A program made the translations under genes and the position numbers. Shown one piece after another: positions 34,318-43,276 of a DNA stretch of 64,000 nt; the stretch's first letter is position 1, and every line of letters begins with the position of its first letter. The stretch comes from Paenibacillus tianjinensis (GTDB taxonomy: Bacteria; Bacillota; Bacilli; Paenibacillales; Paenibacillaceae): positions 2,728,001-2,792,000 of the forward strand of contig NZ_CP070969.1 in NCBI RefSeq assembly GCF_017086365.1, given 5' to 3'. Under the pieces are notes generated by a model that had not been told where the DNA came from, did not search any database, and saw only the letters and a list, made by a program, of their open reading frames with translations.

Positions 34318-35784
34318 GTGGAAGCAACTATGCAAGGCAAGCAACAACCCCAAGTAAAACAGTTCAAAACGATCCCGATTCTTGTTTCTTTACTGATCGC
34401 CGGATTCATCGGGATGTTCAGTGAAACAGCACTGAATGTGGCCTTAAGCGATTTAATGACTGTGCTGAACATTACTCCTACGACAGCGCAGTGGCTTACA
34501 ACCGCTTATCTGCTCACACTGGGCATCCTCGTGCCTATTTCCGGACTCTTGCTCCAATGGTTCACGACCAGACAGCTGTTTGTAGCCGCGTTAAGCTTCT
34601 CGATTGCGGGAACCTTCATTGCGGCCATGTCGCCGAGCTTCGAATTTCTGCTGCTGGCCCGTATTGTTCAGGCCATGGGAACAGCACTGCTCCTTCCGCT
34701 AATGTTCAATACGATCCTGGTTATCATTCCTCCTGAGAAAAGAGGAGCGGCAATGGGGCTCATCGGTCTGGTCATTATGGTCGCGCCTGCTGTAGGACCG
34801 ACAATTGCCGGCCTGCTGATCTCAAACTTAAGCTGGCACTGGATTTTCTGGCTGTCGCTACCTTTCCTGGTCATCGCACTAATCTGCGGAATCCTGTTCA
34901 TGCAGAATGTATCCGAGGTCACCAAGCCGAAGATTGATGTGCTTTCCATAGTGCTATCATCGTTTGGCTTCGGCGGCATCGTGTACGGATTCAGCAGCGC
35001 GGGTGAAGAGAGCGGCTGGAGTAGTCCCAAAGTAATCATTGCGATTGCTATTGGCGTTGTAGCTCTTGTTCTGTTCGCCATCCGCCAGCTGACGATGAAG
35101 CAGCCGATGATTAATCTCCGTGCCTTCAAGTTCCCTATGTTTACAGTAGGGGTGCTGATGATCTTCATCTGCATGATGGTTATTCTGTCTTCGATGCTGA
35201 TTCTTCCGATGTATCTCCAGCAGGGTCAAGGCTATAGTGCATTCAAAGCAGGTCTGCTGCTCTTACCCGGCGGGATTATCAACGGCTTGATGTCTCCGCT
35301 GATGGGACGTTTGTTTGATAAATACGGACCGAAATGGCTCGTTATTCCGGGACTCGTGGTTGTGGCAGTATCACTCTGGTTCTTCTCCAGCATCACTGCT
35401 ACGTCCACAGTCATTTTTGTTATCGTTCTGCACAGCGCCCTGATGATCGGAATTTCGATGATTATGATGCCTGCCCAGACGAACGGGATCAACCAGTTAC
35501 CGCTGGAGTATTATCCTGACGGCACAGCAATCATGAACACGCTGCAGCAGGTAGCGGGCGCGATCGGTACTGCGCTGGCTGTAAGCATCATGACCTCAGG
35601 CACGAAGAATTATATGAAGACAGTAACTGATGCTACCGATCCATCGAATGTACTGGCGGCATTTACCCATGGGGTGCAGAACGCGTTTATTTTCGGAATG
35701 ATCATGGCTGTTATCGGTCTGATTATTGCATTCTTCCTCAAACGGGTGATTATTCAGCATAAATCACAAGCACCAATGCATTAA
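34318..35784 (+). CDS. DHA2-family multidrug efflux MFS transporter
   Basis: 488 residues with about 14 predicted membrane helices, as in the EmrB/QacA (DHA2) group. Motif D1-like FSETALNVALSDLM in helix 1, TTAQWLTTAYLLTLGILVPISGLLLQWF next, motif A-like loop before helix 3, and motif C with APAVGPTIAGLL in helix 5. Proton-driven export of drugs or toxic metabolites is expected. GTG start at 34318, eight bases after AGGAGG. It is the second gene of a regulator-pump operon with the TetR gene upstream, closed by a terminator. Confidence 0.9.
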   Translation: MEATMQGKQQPQVKQFKTIPILVSLLIAGFIGMFSETALNVALSDLMTVLNITPTTAQWLTTAYLLTLGILVPISGLLLQWFTTRQLFVAALSFSIAGTFIAAMSPSFEFLLLARIVQAMGTALLLPLMFNTILVIIPPEKRGAAMGLIGLVIMVAPAVGPTIAGLLISNLSWHWIFWLSLPFLVIALICGILFMQNVSEVTKPKIDVLSIVLSSFGFGGIVYGFSSAGEESGWSSPKVIIAIAIGVVALVLFAIRQLTMKQPMINLRAFKFPMFTVGVLMIFICMMVILSSMLILPMYLQQGQGYSAFKAGLLLLPGGIINGLMSPLMGRLFDKYGPKWLVIPGLVVVAVSLWFFSSITATSTVIFVIVLHSALMIGISMIMMPAQTNGINQLPLEYYPDGTAIMNTLQQVAGAIGTALAVSIMTSGTKNYMKTVTDATDPSNVLAAFTHGVQNAFIFGMIMAVIGLIIAFFLKRVIIQHKSQAPMH

Positions 35785-35820
35785 TTCTTGTGTTAAACAA
35801 TCCTGGCTGACCACTGCCGG

Positions 35821-35856
35821 AAAAAGGCATATCCGCTCTGCGGGTATGCCTTTTTT
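35821..35856 (+). terminator. rho-independent terminator
   Basis: AAAAAGGCATACCCGC-type stem: AAAAAGGCATATCCG pairs with CGGGTATGCCTTTTTT around a tight loop. Works in both directions. Confidence 0.9.
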
Positions 35857-35935
35857 GTGCTGGACTTCCTGAGGGGGATAATGTAACTTATACAGCGTAA
35901 ATATTTCCAAGGATGCTGGATGAAGGAGGAGAAGG

Positions 35936-36742
35936 ATGCCGCAGCGAGGTGAACAAGACAATAAAGAAATTATGAAGAAACGGTTGAGAGTGGCAAGAAT
36001 GATTTCAGTAACCCTCCTGCTTGCAGTGCTGGGCGCATTGCATGCAGGGAACTACGGCTTAGCACAAGCAGCTGTAACAGGCCAGGATACACTCGGGATG
36101 CCGGCGAAAAACAGCGTGGTCAAAAAAAATAATCTGCCGGAGGGGTTTGTTTATCTTGATGAAGTCATTCCGGAAGCACAGTATCAGATCCGCTACTACG
36201 GCAAAAATAATTTTACCGGAGCACCGGTGAGCGGGTACAAGGCGCCACTGGCAATCTTCACCCGTACGGCAGCAGCTGCCTTGAAGAAGGTCAGTGCCGA
36301 TTTGGCCGGCAAGGGATATATTCTGAGAATCTATGATGCCTACCGTCCGCAGAAAGCGGTAACCCGGTTTGTAGCATGGTCCCAGGATTCTTCGGATACC
36401 AAGAACAAACAGCTCTATTACCCGCAGCTCGATAAACGCAATCTGTTTAAGCTGGGTTTTATAGCCAAGAAATCCGGGCATTCCAGAGGCAGCACCATCG
36501 ACTTAACAATGGCTGACAAAAAAACAGGAGCCCTGGTGGATATGGGCAGCCCGTACGATTTCTTCGGAGAGATCTCATACTATAATACGGTGCTTGTGAG
36601 CAAGACCCAGCATCAGAACCGTAAAATCCTCAAAGATGCAATGGTCAGACAGGGCTTCAAGCCTTATACCAAAGAGTGGTGGCATTTTACACTGGAGAGT
36701 GAGCCATACCCGTCACTTTATTTTAATTTTGATGTAGAATAG
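35936..36742 (+). CDS. D-alanyl-D-alanine dipeptidase, VanX/DdpX family (M15D), secreted
   Basis: 268 residues. A signal peptide is visible (positively charged MKKRLRVAR at about 13-21, then a hydrophobic core ending LAQA near 42). The catalytic domain has the VanX landmarks: YDAYRPQKAV, the zinc pair SGHSRGSTIDLT (His and Asp seven residues apart) and the catalytic Glu with third ligand His in EWWHF. Unlike cytoplasmic VanX it is predicted to be exported, so it would trim D-Ala-D-Ala or wall dipeptides outside the cell rather than confer glycopeptide resistance. No vanH or vanA ligase is near. ATG 35936 follows a strong AAGGAGGAG site. Confidence 0.9.
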   Translation: MPQRGEQDNKEIMKKRLRVARMISVTLLLAVLGALHAGNYGLAQAAVTGQDTLGMPAKNSVVKKNNLPEGFVYLDEVIPEAQYQIRYYGKNNFTGAPVSGYKAPLAIFTRTAAAALKKVSADLAGKGYILRIYDAYRPQKAVTRFVAWSQDSSDTKNKQLYYPQLDKRNLFKLGFIAKKSGHSRGSTIDLTMADKKTGALVDMGSPYDFFGEISYYNTVLVSKTQHQNRKILKDAMVRQGFKPYTKEWWHFTLESEPYPSLYFNFDVE

Positions 36743-36846
36743 AAAAACAGGTTATATCCTTGAGAAAATCGGTTATTGTTTAATGTAAGACTATTCCCTT
36801 CAGACTCTGTGTATACTAATTCTAATACAGGAGAGGTGGAATCGAT

Positions 36847-37617
36847 TTGAAGACCAGAATCGCAGCCGTTATCCTTAGTATTCTGTTAGTGGCAGCCGGA
36901 ACAGGGACTTTTACAGCTCAAGAGGTTAAAGCCGCGCCGAACATGAGTGTTATTTTGAACGGACAAGCTCTTTCGCTCACAGATTCGACGGTATACAAGA
37001 GCGGAGGTGCCGTAATGGTGCCTCTTCGTGAGGTTGCCGAGGCTCTGAAGTACAAGATTACCTATCAGGGGAGTACCGGGAAAGTTCAATTAAGCAGGGT
37101 CAACGAAATCATTGAATTCCAGGTTGGCGGTCATGAGATTGTAATTGGAGAAAAGGACAAGAAGAAGGTTTCTTTCAAAGGTGCAATTGAAACCAAGGAT
37201 AAACGGCTTTATGTCCCACTGTCTTTTCTGAATTCGATGGGCTTAATCGCCGGATATAGCACAGGTACGAATCAATTAGAGATATATACGCCTGAGGTGG
37301 CGGCTGGGGCAGTATCAATGTTGCTGGCAACAGGCCAATATCAGGAGCTGCAGACCCGGTATTTTAACGATAAATCCGGGCAGATGCCTGATTTACCGCT
37401 CATTCAAAAGAACTGGGAACAGATCGCAGTTCCGGCGGGGAAATATTTTGGAGTGAAATCTACAGCCAGTGACTGGGGCGAGGATACGCTCACAATTCAA
37501 AGCATTTTGTATTTTACAGAAGCAGAAGCTGTGCTAACGCTGTCATTGGACAGTGTCGGCAAGATCACCGGTTTGAAGCTGGAACCCGTGGCTGCTGCAG
37601 ACGAATCTCATAGCTGA
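36847..37617 (+). CDS. secreted stalk-domain protein (copper amine oxidase N-terminal-like)
   Basis: 256 residues. A signal peptide (about 1-30, ending VKAAP) leads to a stalk domain of the copper amine oxidase N-like family common in Paenibacillus: VILNGQALSLTDSTVYKSGGAVMVPLREVAEALKYKI and RLYVPLSFLNSMGL. The rest (about 155-250) is a separate alpha-beta domain (AGAVSMLLATGQYQELQTRYF...) resembling DUF3887-type modules. There is no oxidase domain, so the copper name reflects only homology. Extracellular or wall-bound adapter is likely. TTG start 36847 with GAGAGGTGG upstream; a terminator follows. Confidence 0.8.
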   Translation: MKTRIAAVILSILLVAAGTGTFTAQEVKAAPNMSVILNGQALSLTDSTVYKSGGAVMVPLREVAEALKYKITYQGSTGKVQLSRVNEIIEFQVGGHEIVIGEKDKKKVSFKGAIETKDKRLYVPLSFLNSMGLIAGYSTGTNQLEIYTPEVAAGAVSMLLATGQYQELQTRYFNDKSGQMPDLPLIQKNWEQIAVPAGKYFGVKSTASDWGEDTLTIQSILYFTEAEAVLTLSLDSVGKITGLKLEPVAAADESHS

Positions 37618-37622
37618 CAAGC

Positions 37623-37667
37623 AAGAAGGCGATCGGACTCTTGGATGGGGCGGATCGTCTTCTTTTT
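37623..37667 (+). terminator. rho-independent terminator
   Basis: AAGAAGGCGATC pairs with GATCGTCTTCTT, followed by TTTTT. Confidence 0.85.
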
Positions 37668-37691
37668 GCGTAACTGTAACAGTATAGGCTA

Positions 37692-37754
37692 TTGACATCA
37701 CGGGAGAATCGGTATAGATTAAATTAGAATTAAACAGTGTTTAAAACGGCGTTT
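37692..37754 (+). promoter_or_regulatory. promoter plus two tandem AAAC-N3-GTTT dyads
   Basis: A TTGACA box (37692-37697) with TAGATT 17 bp downstream is followed by two adjacent palindromes: TTAAACAGTGTTTAA (37730-37744) and AAACGGCGTTT (37744-37754), centred 12 bp apart. They lie between the promoter and the TetR gene, so they are probably its operator. Confidence 0.6.
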
Positions 37755-37790
37755 AGAAATGGCTTTCAAAGGGGTGATATTCATTTTATT

Positions 37791-38420
37791 ATGACCAAAG
37801 CCACTAACAACGCAGATTCTTCAGAGAAGGATACGAAGCAGACGATTCTTGATGCTACAGTAGAACTGATCCGGGAAAATGGCTTCGGCTGCGCCACACT
37901 CCGCAACATCGCTGCTAAGGCGGATATCAACCTTGCACTGGTGAATTATTATTTTGGCTCAAAGGATCATCTGCTGGGGGCTGCGGTAAGAGTGCTCGTG
38001 TCCACTTTTAACGATGCCTTTCAAGTGCTGGAGGATGATCTATTGCCGCCGAGAGAGAGGCTAAAGGAGTTTTTTATCCGGTATATTACTAACCTTGAAC
38101 GTTATCCGGGACTGGCCAAACAGATGCTTGATCAGCGGCATGTAATTCTCGGCTCCCATGATGAATATGCAAGGTACTGCAAGATGATGAGAATTGAAAA
38201 AATTCTTGCTGCGTTGCAGGAAATTACTGGAGAACAGGACAAAGATCAGCAGATGACTATGCTTTTTCAGCTTTATGGTGCGATGGTATTTCCAATAGTC
38301 ATGGCATCGAGTTTACCCCAAGATCAGGAAGGTGTACTCCCGGTCTTTAAGCTTCCTGAAATTGGAGATCAGATTGACGGATTGTTTGACCGTTTTTTTA
38401 CCAAACCAAATCATAATTAG
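37791..38420 (+). CDS. TetR/AcrR-family regulator
   Basis: 209 residues. HTH region: KQTILDATVELIRENGFGCATLRNIAAKADINLALVNYYFGSKDHLLGAAV, with the NYYFGSKDHLL recognition pattern. The rest is a helical ligand-binding domain. ATG 37791 is used, although the AGGGGTGAT site is rather far (13 bases); an ATT at 37779 in the same frame is better spaced but would be a rare start. The MFS gene begins 20 bases after the stop, forming a second regulator-pump operon in this window; tandem dyads lie upstream. Confidence 0.88.
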   Translation: MTKATNNADSSEKDTKQTILDATVELIRENGFGCATLRNIAAKADINLALVNYYFGSKDHLLGAAVRVLVSTFNDAFQVLEDDLLPPRERLKEFFIRYITNLERYPGLAKQMLDQRHVILGSHDEYARYCKMMRIEKILAALQEITGEQDKDQQMTMLFQLYGAMVFPIVMASSLPQDQEGVLPVFKLPEIGDQIDGLFDRFFTKPNHN

Positions 38421-38440
38421 AGAAAAGAGTGGAGAAAAAA

Positions 38441-39937
38441 ATGCCAACGATGACGAATGGGAATCCTGCTGCAGCTGAGCAGCCCTTCTCGCTAAAAGCC
38501 ATACTGCCGCCATTGCTGGCAATTATAGTCGGGATGATTATGGTTATCCTGGACGGTACAGTTGTCAATGTGGCAGTCCCTAAACTGGTTGAGTATTTCA
38601 ATACAGATCTAAAAACCGTCCAGTGGGCAATTACTGGCTACACCTTAGCCTTGGCTGCCGTGATTCCGCTGGCAGGTTACATGACGGACCGTTTCGGCTC
38701 CAAACAAGTGTTTGTTGCGACAGTAGCAATGTTCGTACTGGGTTCGATGCTATGCTCTTTTGCACAGACGTCTACGCAGCTGGTTATTTTCCGCGTCATT
38801 CAAGGTCTTGGCGGGGGAATGGTTGCTCCAATCGGGATGGCCATGGTATTCAGGCTGGCCCCTCCGGAACGCAGAGGCACCATTATGGGGATGCTGGGCA
38901 TTCCGATGCTGCTTGCTCCTGCCCTGGGTCCGGTGCTGTCGGGGTGGCTGGTGGAGTATGTGAGCTGGCATTGGATTTTTCTGATTAATGTGCCCATTGG
39001 CATTGTGGGCATCATTCTGGGCATTAAATATTTGCCGGTCACGGAGAAGAAAGGCAAAGCGCATCTTGATGTTCTCGGTATCATCCTGGCTCCGGTGGCC
39101 TTCTCGATGCTGGCTTACGGTGTCAATGAAGGCGGAAGCAACAGCTGGTCAGCTACCGGAACCATTGTCGGACTGTCTGTAGGCGGTGTGGCCCTAGTAC
39201 TCTTTATTATCGTAGAACTGCTCCACAAGCATCCGCTCCTGGAACTGCGTGTATTCCGTTCATCGGACTTCTCCCGCGGAATTCTGCTCTCCTGGGTCAC
39301 CCAGGCTGCATTATTCGGTTCCATGCTGTTCGTGCCTCTCTATCTGCAGCAAATCCGTAATTACACCCCACTGGAAACCGGCCTGATTCTGCTTCCGCAA
39401 GCATTGGCTTCGGGTATCGGAATGCCGATCGGCGGACGGCTGTTTGACAAAATCGGCGCCCGGCCGCTATTGTTTGTAGGGCTAAGCATCATTTCAACAG
39501 CGCTATTCATGTTATCTGGTATTACCACCGATACAAGTCTTCCGCTGATTATGTTATGGCTGTTTATGATGGGTCTGGGAATGGGCTTATCCATGATGCC
39601 TGTTAACACACATGTACTAAATTCCGCACCGCGTGAATGGGTTGGCCGGGTTACTCCCCTTACAGCTGCTGCACAGCAGGTGGTAGTCTCCTTTGCCGTT
39701 GCGGGCATGACCGGCTATTTAACGAGTCAGATTTCGGTCCATACCAAGGAATTGACCGAAGGCGGCAATCCGCTCGCGGCTGCAGTGCTTGGATTTAATG
39801 ATGTCTTCTTTCTCTCGGCATGCATCGCTGTAGCGGGAGTCGTAATCAGTCTAATCCTGCGCAAGCCTAAGCAGCTTCAACAGAAGGCTTCTGCGGATGG
39901 GCAGAACCCTGACCCGGCAATGATGATGGGACATTAA
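38441..39937 (+). CDS. DHA2-family multidrug efflux MFS transporter (EmrB-like)
   Basis: 498 residues and about 14 predicted membrane helices. Motif D1 is complete (LDGTVVNVAVPKL in helix 1), then VQWAITGYTLALAAVIPLAGYMTDRFGSKQ (motif A), and APALGPVLSGWLVEYVSWHWIF (motif C). This is closer to classical EmrB than the transporter at 34.3 kb, which lacks the D1 Asp. ATG 38441 is six bases after GGAG. Co-transcribed with the TetR gene. Confidence 0.92.
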   Translation: MPTMTNGNPAAAEQPFSLKAILPPLLAIIVGMIMVILDGTVVNVAVPKLVEYFNTDLKTVQWAITGYTLALAAVIPLAGYMTDRFGSKQVFVATVAMFVLGSMLCSFAQTSTQLVIFRVIQGLGGGMVAPIGMAMVFRLAPPERRGTIMGMLGIPMLLAPALGPVLSGWLVEYVSWHWIFLINVPIGIVGIILGIKYLPVTEKKGKAHLDVLGIILAPVAFSMLAYGVNEGGSNSWSATGTIVGLSVGGVALVLFIIVELLHKHPLLELRVFRSSDFSRGILLSWVTQAALFGSMLFVPLYLQQIRNYTPLETGLILLPQALASGIGMPIGGRLFDKIGARPLLFVGLSIISTALFMLSGITTDTSLPLIMLWLFMMGLGMGLSMMPVNTHVLNSAPREWVGRVTPLTAAAQQVVVSFAVAGMTGYLTSQISVHTKELTEGGNPLAAAVLGFNDVFFLSACIAVAGVVISLILRKPKQLQQKASADGQNPDPAMMMGH

Positions 39938-39950
39938 CGCTAAGCTTGGC

Positions 39951-40004
39951 AAAAAGCCGCTTCAGCCTGTGGTAGTTAACACAGTGCTGCAGCGGCTTTT
40001 TTTG
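39951..40004. terminator. bidirectional terminator
   Basis: AAAAAGCCGCT and AGCGGCTTTTTTT arms around a stem of CTGTG/CACAG. A-run and T-run on the two sides serve both the efflux gene (+) and the DMT exporter (-). Confidence 0.88.
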
Positions 40005-40021
40005 CGCTTGGCTATTTAGTT

Positions 40022-40924
40022 TTAAATATCCGCTCTGCGTTTCTTGAAATACCGGGGGAAATGGGAAGCCGAGGACATTTTGCCGAGCAGCTCGGAAGCG
40101 ACAATCCCCAGCATTACCAGAGCAGCTCCGGCATATCCCTGCATCGACAGCTGTTCTCCGGCGAACCAGTAACCGAAGAAAGCGGCGAATACCGGCTCCA
40201 GTGAAAAGATCAGCCCCGTACGTGTCGGGGTGGTGAATTTCTGTGCTACCGGCTGCAGGATGAAACCGCAGGCACTGCACAGAATACCGAGTGCCAGAAT
40301 CGCAATCCAGCCCGGCAGGGTGGACGGGAGACGGGGAGTTTCGAAAATGGCAGACAGCACAAGCGCATAGCCGCTCACGAACCCGAGCTGGAGAATTCCG
40401 ATGTTCAGCGAATCACAGTTTTTTACCGCCTTGCCGGTGACAAGGATTTGAACCGCATAGAACACGGCGGACAGGATGCATAGAAAATCACCTGGCTGAA
40501 TGTGTAATGTAGAATTCAGCGTAAGCAGTCCAATGCCGGCAATGGCCAGTATTGCACCAAAAACTTGCGCAGCGGCGACTTTTTTACGGAAGACCAGGAC
40601 ATCAAGCATCGGTACAAAAATAACGGTCAGGGCGACCAGAAAACCTGCGTTGGAAGTTGTCGTTGTCTGCAGGCCAAACGTGATGCAGCTGAATACGCCG
40701 AGCAATAAAAACCCGAGCAATGCCCCGTATCTCAATGTTCTTAGATTGATGCTGCGCAGCCGTTTATGGAACAGAATTGCTGCTAAAATAAAAGCAAGTC
40801 CGAAGCGGAGGGCAATCAGGTTGAATTCCCCGAGAGTGCCCAGGCCCATCTTCATAAATATATAGGAGGAACCCCAGAACATCGTTACAATCAGGAGCAG
40901 TAGCTCGGCCTTGAGCGGCTTCAT
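40022..40924 (-). CDS. EamA/DMT-family transporter
   Basis: 300 residues with ten predicted membrane helices arranged as two EamA repeats. The first begins LLLIVTMFWGSSYIFMKMGLG and the second at about residue 150; ALRFGLAFILAAILF and TRTGLIFSLEPVFAAFFGYW are typical helices. Members export amino acids, sugars or drugs; substrate unknown. The start is uncertain: ATG 40924 (MKPLKAE) is preferred, but ATG 40936 and 40960 are in frame. Divergent from a LysR regulator that probably controls it. Confidence 0.85.
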   Translation of the reverse strand: MKPLKAELLLLIVTMFWGSSYIFMKMGLGTLGEFNLIALRFGLAFILAAILFHKRLRSINLRTLRYGALLGFLLLGVFSCITFGLQTTTTSNAGFLVALTVIFVPMLDVLVFRKKVAAAQVFGAILAIAGIGLLTLNSTLHIQPGDFLCILSAVFYAVQILVTGKAVKNCDSLNIGILQLGFVSGYALVLSAIFETPRLPSTLPGWIAILALGILCSACGFILQPVAQKFTTPTRTGLIFSLEPVFAAFFGYWFAGEQLSMQGYAGAALVMLGIVASELLGKMSSASHFPRYFKKRRADI

Positions 40925-41049
40925 CGTTGGTATCATCTTCCTTTTTCTTATCATGTGATTATAGTATAATACGGTCAATTACATAAGTTAACTGAATGTT
41001 TATCATAGGTTTCATGAGGAAAATTCATGTAATGTGAGGAGATGGTGAG

Positions 41050-41928
41050 TTGAGTCTGAATAAGTATGAAGTTTTTCTGAAAGTAGTGGAGCTGGGCAGT
41101 TTAACGAAAGCAGCAGAAGTACTGGGTTTCACCCAATCAGGAATCAGCCATACCATTAGCAGTCTGGAAATGGAGTTTGGGTTCTCCCTGCTGCTTAGGA
41201 ACCGCTCCGGAGTCAAGCTTACGGTGAACGGGGAACAGATTGTACCGGCGATGCGTGAGATACTTAAGTGGAACGAGCAGCTTAAGCAGCAGGTTGCAGA
41301 TATTCACGGGCTGGAGACGGGGACGATTACCATCGGAACATTCACGAGTGTGTCCGTGCATTGGCTTCCTGGGATGATTAAGGAGTTCCGCCGGGAGTAT
41401 CCTTATATTGAATTCAAACTGATGGAGGGCGGGTATCTTGAAATTGAGCAGTGGATTGAATCCGGAAGGATTGACTGCGGCTTCATCTCCCTGCCTACGC
41501 GGGAGAAATTTGAAGTGTTCCCCTTGAAAAAGGACCGGATGCTTGCGATTCTCTCCAAGGATCATCCGCTCTCTCAGGCTCCATACATGCCGCTGGCGCA
41601 AATTGCGCATGAGGATTTCATTATCCAGAAGGCGGGTTCGGACTACGATGCCCGGCGGGTATTGGAAAAGGCCGGAATCCATCCGAATATTAAGTTTACT
41701 GCAGGGGATGACTCGGCGATTATCGCGATGGTTGAGAACGGCCTGGGGATCAGTATTCTTCCGGAAATGGTCATCACCCGCCAGAACCACAACGTAGCTA
41801 TGCTGGAGCTGGAAGAACGCAGCTTCCGTTCGCTGGGTATCGCTGTGAATTCGTTAAAATATGCTTCACCGGCTGCCCGGCGTTTTCTGTCGCATGTGCA
41901 GGCCTGGCTGAAGGATTCTCCGGAATAA
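41050..41928 (+). CDS. LysR-family transcriptional regulator
   Basis: 292 residues. HTH: YEVFLKVVELGSLTKAAEVLGFTQSGISHTISSLEMEFGFSLLLRNRSGVKLT, followed by the substrate-binding domain with ESGRIDCGFISLP and ENGLGISILPEMV. The ligand is not predictable. TTG start at 41050; GAGGAGATGG lies upstream. Its intergenic region with the divergent DMT transporter (125 bases) is AT-rich, as expected for a LysR-controlled divergent promoter. Confidence 0.9.
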   Translation: MSLNKYEVFLKVVELGSLTKAAEVLGFTQSGISHTISSLEMEFGFSLLLRNRSGVKLTVNGEQIVPAMREILKWNEQLKQQVADIHGLETGTITIGTFTSVSVHWLPGMIKEFRREYPYIEFKLMEGGYLEIEQWIESGRIDCGFISLPTREKFEVFPLKKDRMLAILSKDHPLSQAPYMPLAQIAHEDFIIQKAGSDYDARRVLEKAGIHPNIKFTAGDDSAIIAMVENGLGISILPEMVITRQNHNVAMLELEERSFRSLGIAVNSLKYASPAARRFLSHVQAWLKDSPE

Positions 41929-41990
41929 GACACGTCAGTTGAATGTACGGTTGACGGGCGCCAGTCCCCATGAGAAAATGTACGCGATAT

Positions 41991-42004
41991 ATTAAGCGTT
42001 TACA
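41991..42004 (-). promoter_or_regulatory. cre-like CcpA site upstream of the first Gfo/Idh gene
   Basis: The minus strand reads TGTAAACGCTTAAT, 13 of 14 matches to TGWAARCGYTWNCW. It lies about 50 bases before the ATG at 42053 and about 35 bases after a TTGACG box, a roadblock position. Suggests glucose repression. Confidence 0.6.
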
Positions 42005-42052
42005 AATTAGCTGCAGGCTGCTTAACCACAACTGATCTCAAGGAGGAGTAAG

Positions 42053-43213
42053 ATGAAACAGCTTCGTATTGGAATGATCGGCTACAAATTTATGGGCAAG
42101 GCCCACAGCAATGCCTACCGTAGTCTGCCTATGTTCTTCCCGCAGGCTTTGAAGCCGGAGATGTCCGTTATCTGCGGCCGTAATGCTGAAGCGGTGGGAG
42201 CCGCAGCTGAGCAGCTCGGCTGGGCAGATAGTGTAACCGACTGGCAGGAGCTGGTCACCCGTGATGATATCGATCTTATCGATATCAACGCTCCGAGCAA
42301 TGCGCATAAAGAGATTGCCTTGGCGGCGGCTAAGGCTGGCAAGCATATTTTCTGTGAGAAACCGCTGGCGCTGAATCTGGCAGATTCCCGCGAAATGCTG
42401 GATGCTGCCAATGCCGCAGGAATTAAGCATATGGTCGGTTTCAATTACCGGTTCTCTCCTGCGGTCAGGCTGGCGAAACGGCTGGTGGAGAGCGGCCGGC
42501 TGGGGAAGATTTATCATTTTCGTGCCTGGTTTCTCCAGGACTGGATTCTGGACCCGGAGTTTCCGCTCGTCTGGAGGCTGCAGAAGGAGGTTGCCGGGTC
42601 CGGTTCCCATGGGGACCTGGGAGCGCATTTAATTGATTTGGCCCATTTCCTGGTTGGAGAGATGCAGGAGGTAATCGGCATGAGTGAGACGTTCGTCAAA
42701 GAGCGTCCTCTTGCCGCAGAAATGACCGGACTAAGCGCCAAGGCGGGGAAAGACGCGCCAAGGGGCGCCGTTACAGTAGACGATGCCACTGTATTCCTGG
42801 CCCGTTTTGCGAACGGTGCACTCGGCAGCTTTGAAGCTACACGGTTCGCCGCCGGTCACCGTTCGACGAATTCCTTTGAGATTAACGGAAGTCTGGGCAG
42901 TGTGAAATTCGATTTCGAGCGGATGAATGAGCTGGAAGTGTATCTGACCTCTGACGCTGAGGATGTGCAGGGCTTCCGGCGTGTCCTGGCCACTGATCCT
43001 GCTCATGATTATGCTGAAGCCTGGTGGCCGCCGGGGCATACGATCGGCTTCGAGCATACGTTTATCCATGAAATGCTGGAGCTGTCCAACGCCATCGCCG
43101 AAGGGCGCCAGCCGGAACCGAATTTTGGCGACGGTGTGAAATGCCAAGCGGTGCTGGAAGCGGTAGAACGCTCAATCGCAGAGCGGCGATGGGTTGAAAT
43201 ATCGGAAATGTAA
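42053..43213 (+). CDS. Gfo/Idh/MocA-family oxidoreductase
   Basis: 386 residues. N-terminal Rossmann domain starting IGMIGYKFMGKAHSNAY (the second glycine motif residue is Tyr-Lys-Phe, common in this branch), the conserved FCEKPLAL with catalytic Lys (about residue 103), GFNYRFSPAV, and a C-terminal substrate domain with DLGAHLIDLAHFLVG where the Asp-His pair binds sugar. Expected to oxidise or reduce a sugar or inositol with NAD(P). ATG 42053 after AAGGAGGAG. A cre-like site upstream suggests catabolite control. It stands apart from the similar gene at 46.0 kb, with which it shares a likely pathway. Confidence 0.9.
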   Translation: MKQLRIGMIGYKFMGKAHSNAYRSLPMFFPQALKPEMSVICGRNAEAVGAAAEQLGWADSVTDWQELVTRDDIDLIDINAPSNAHKEIALAAAKAGKHIFCEKPLALNLADSREMLDAANAAGIKHMVGFNYRFSPAVRLAKRLVESGRLGKIYHFRAWFLQDWILDPEFPLVWRLQKEVAGSGSHGDLGAHLIDLAHFLVGEMQEVIGMSETFVKERPLAAEMTGLSAKAGKDAPRGAVTVDDATVFLARFANGALGSFEATRFAAGHRSTNSFEINGSLGSVKFDFERMNELEVYLTSDAEDVQGFRRVLATDPAHDYAEAWWPPGHTIGFEHTFIHEMLELSNAIAEGRQPEPNFGDGVKCQAVLEAVERSIAERRWVEISEM

Positions 43214-43276
43214 CCTAGCTGCAACATATACCCCGAATTTGCGTTTGAGAGGATAGAAATTGCGGGGGAGTGGCTG

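Noticed and set aside
36847..37617. Copper amine oxidase enzyme
   Set aside because: Only the stalk-like N-terminal module is present; no oxidase domain or topaquinone motif.
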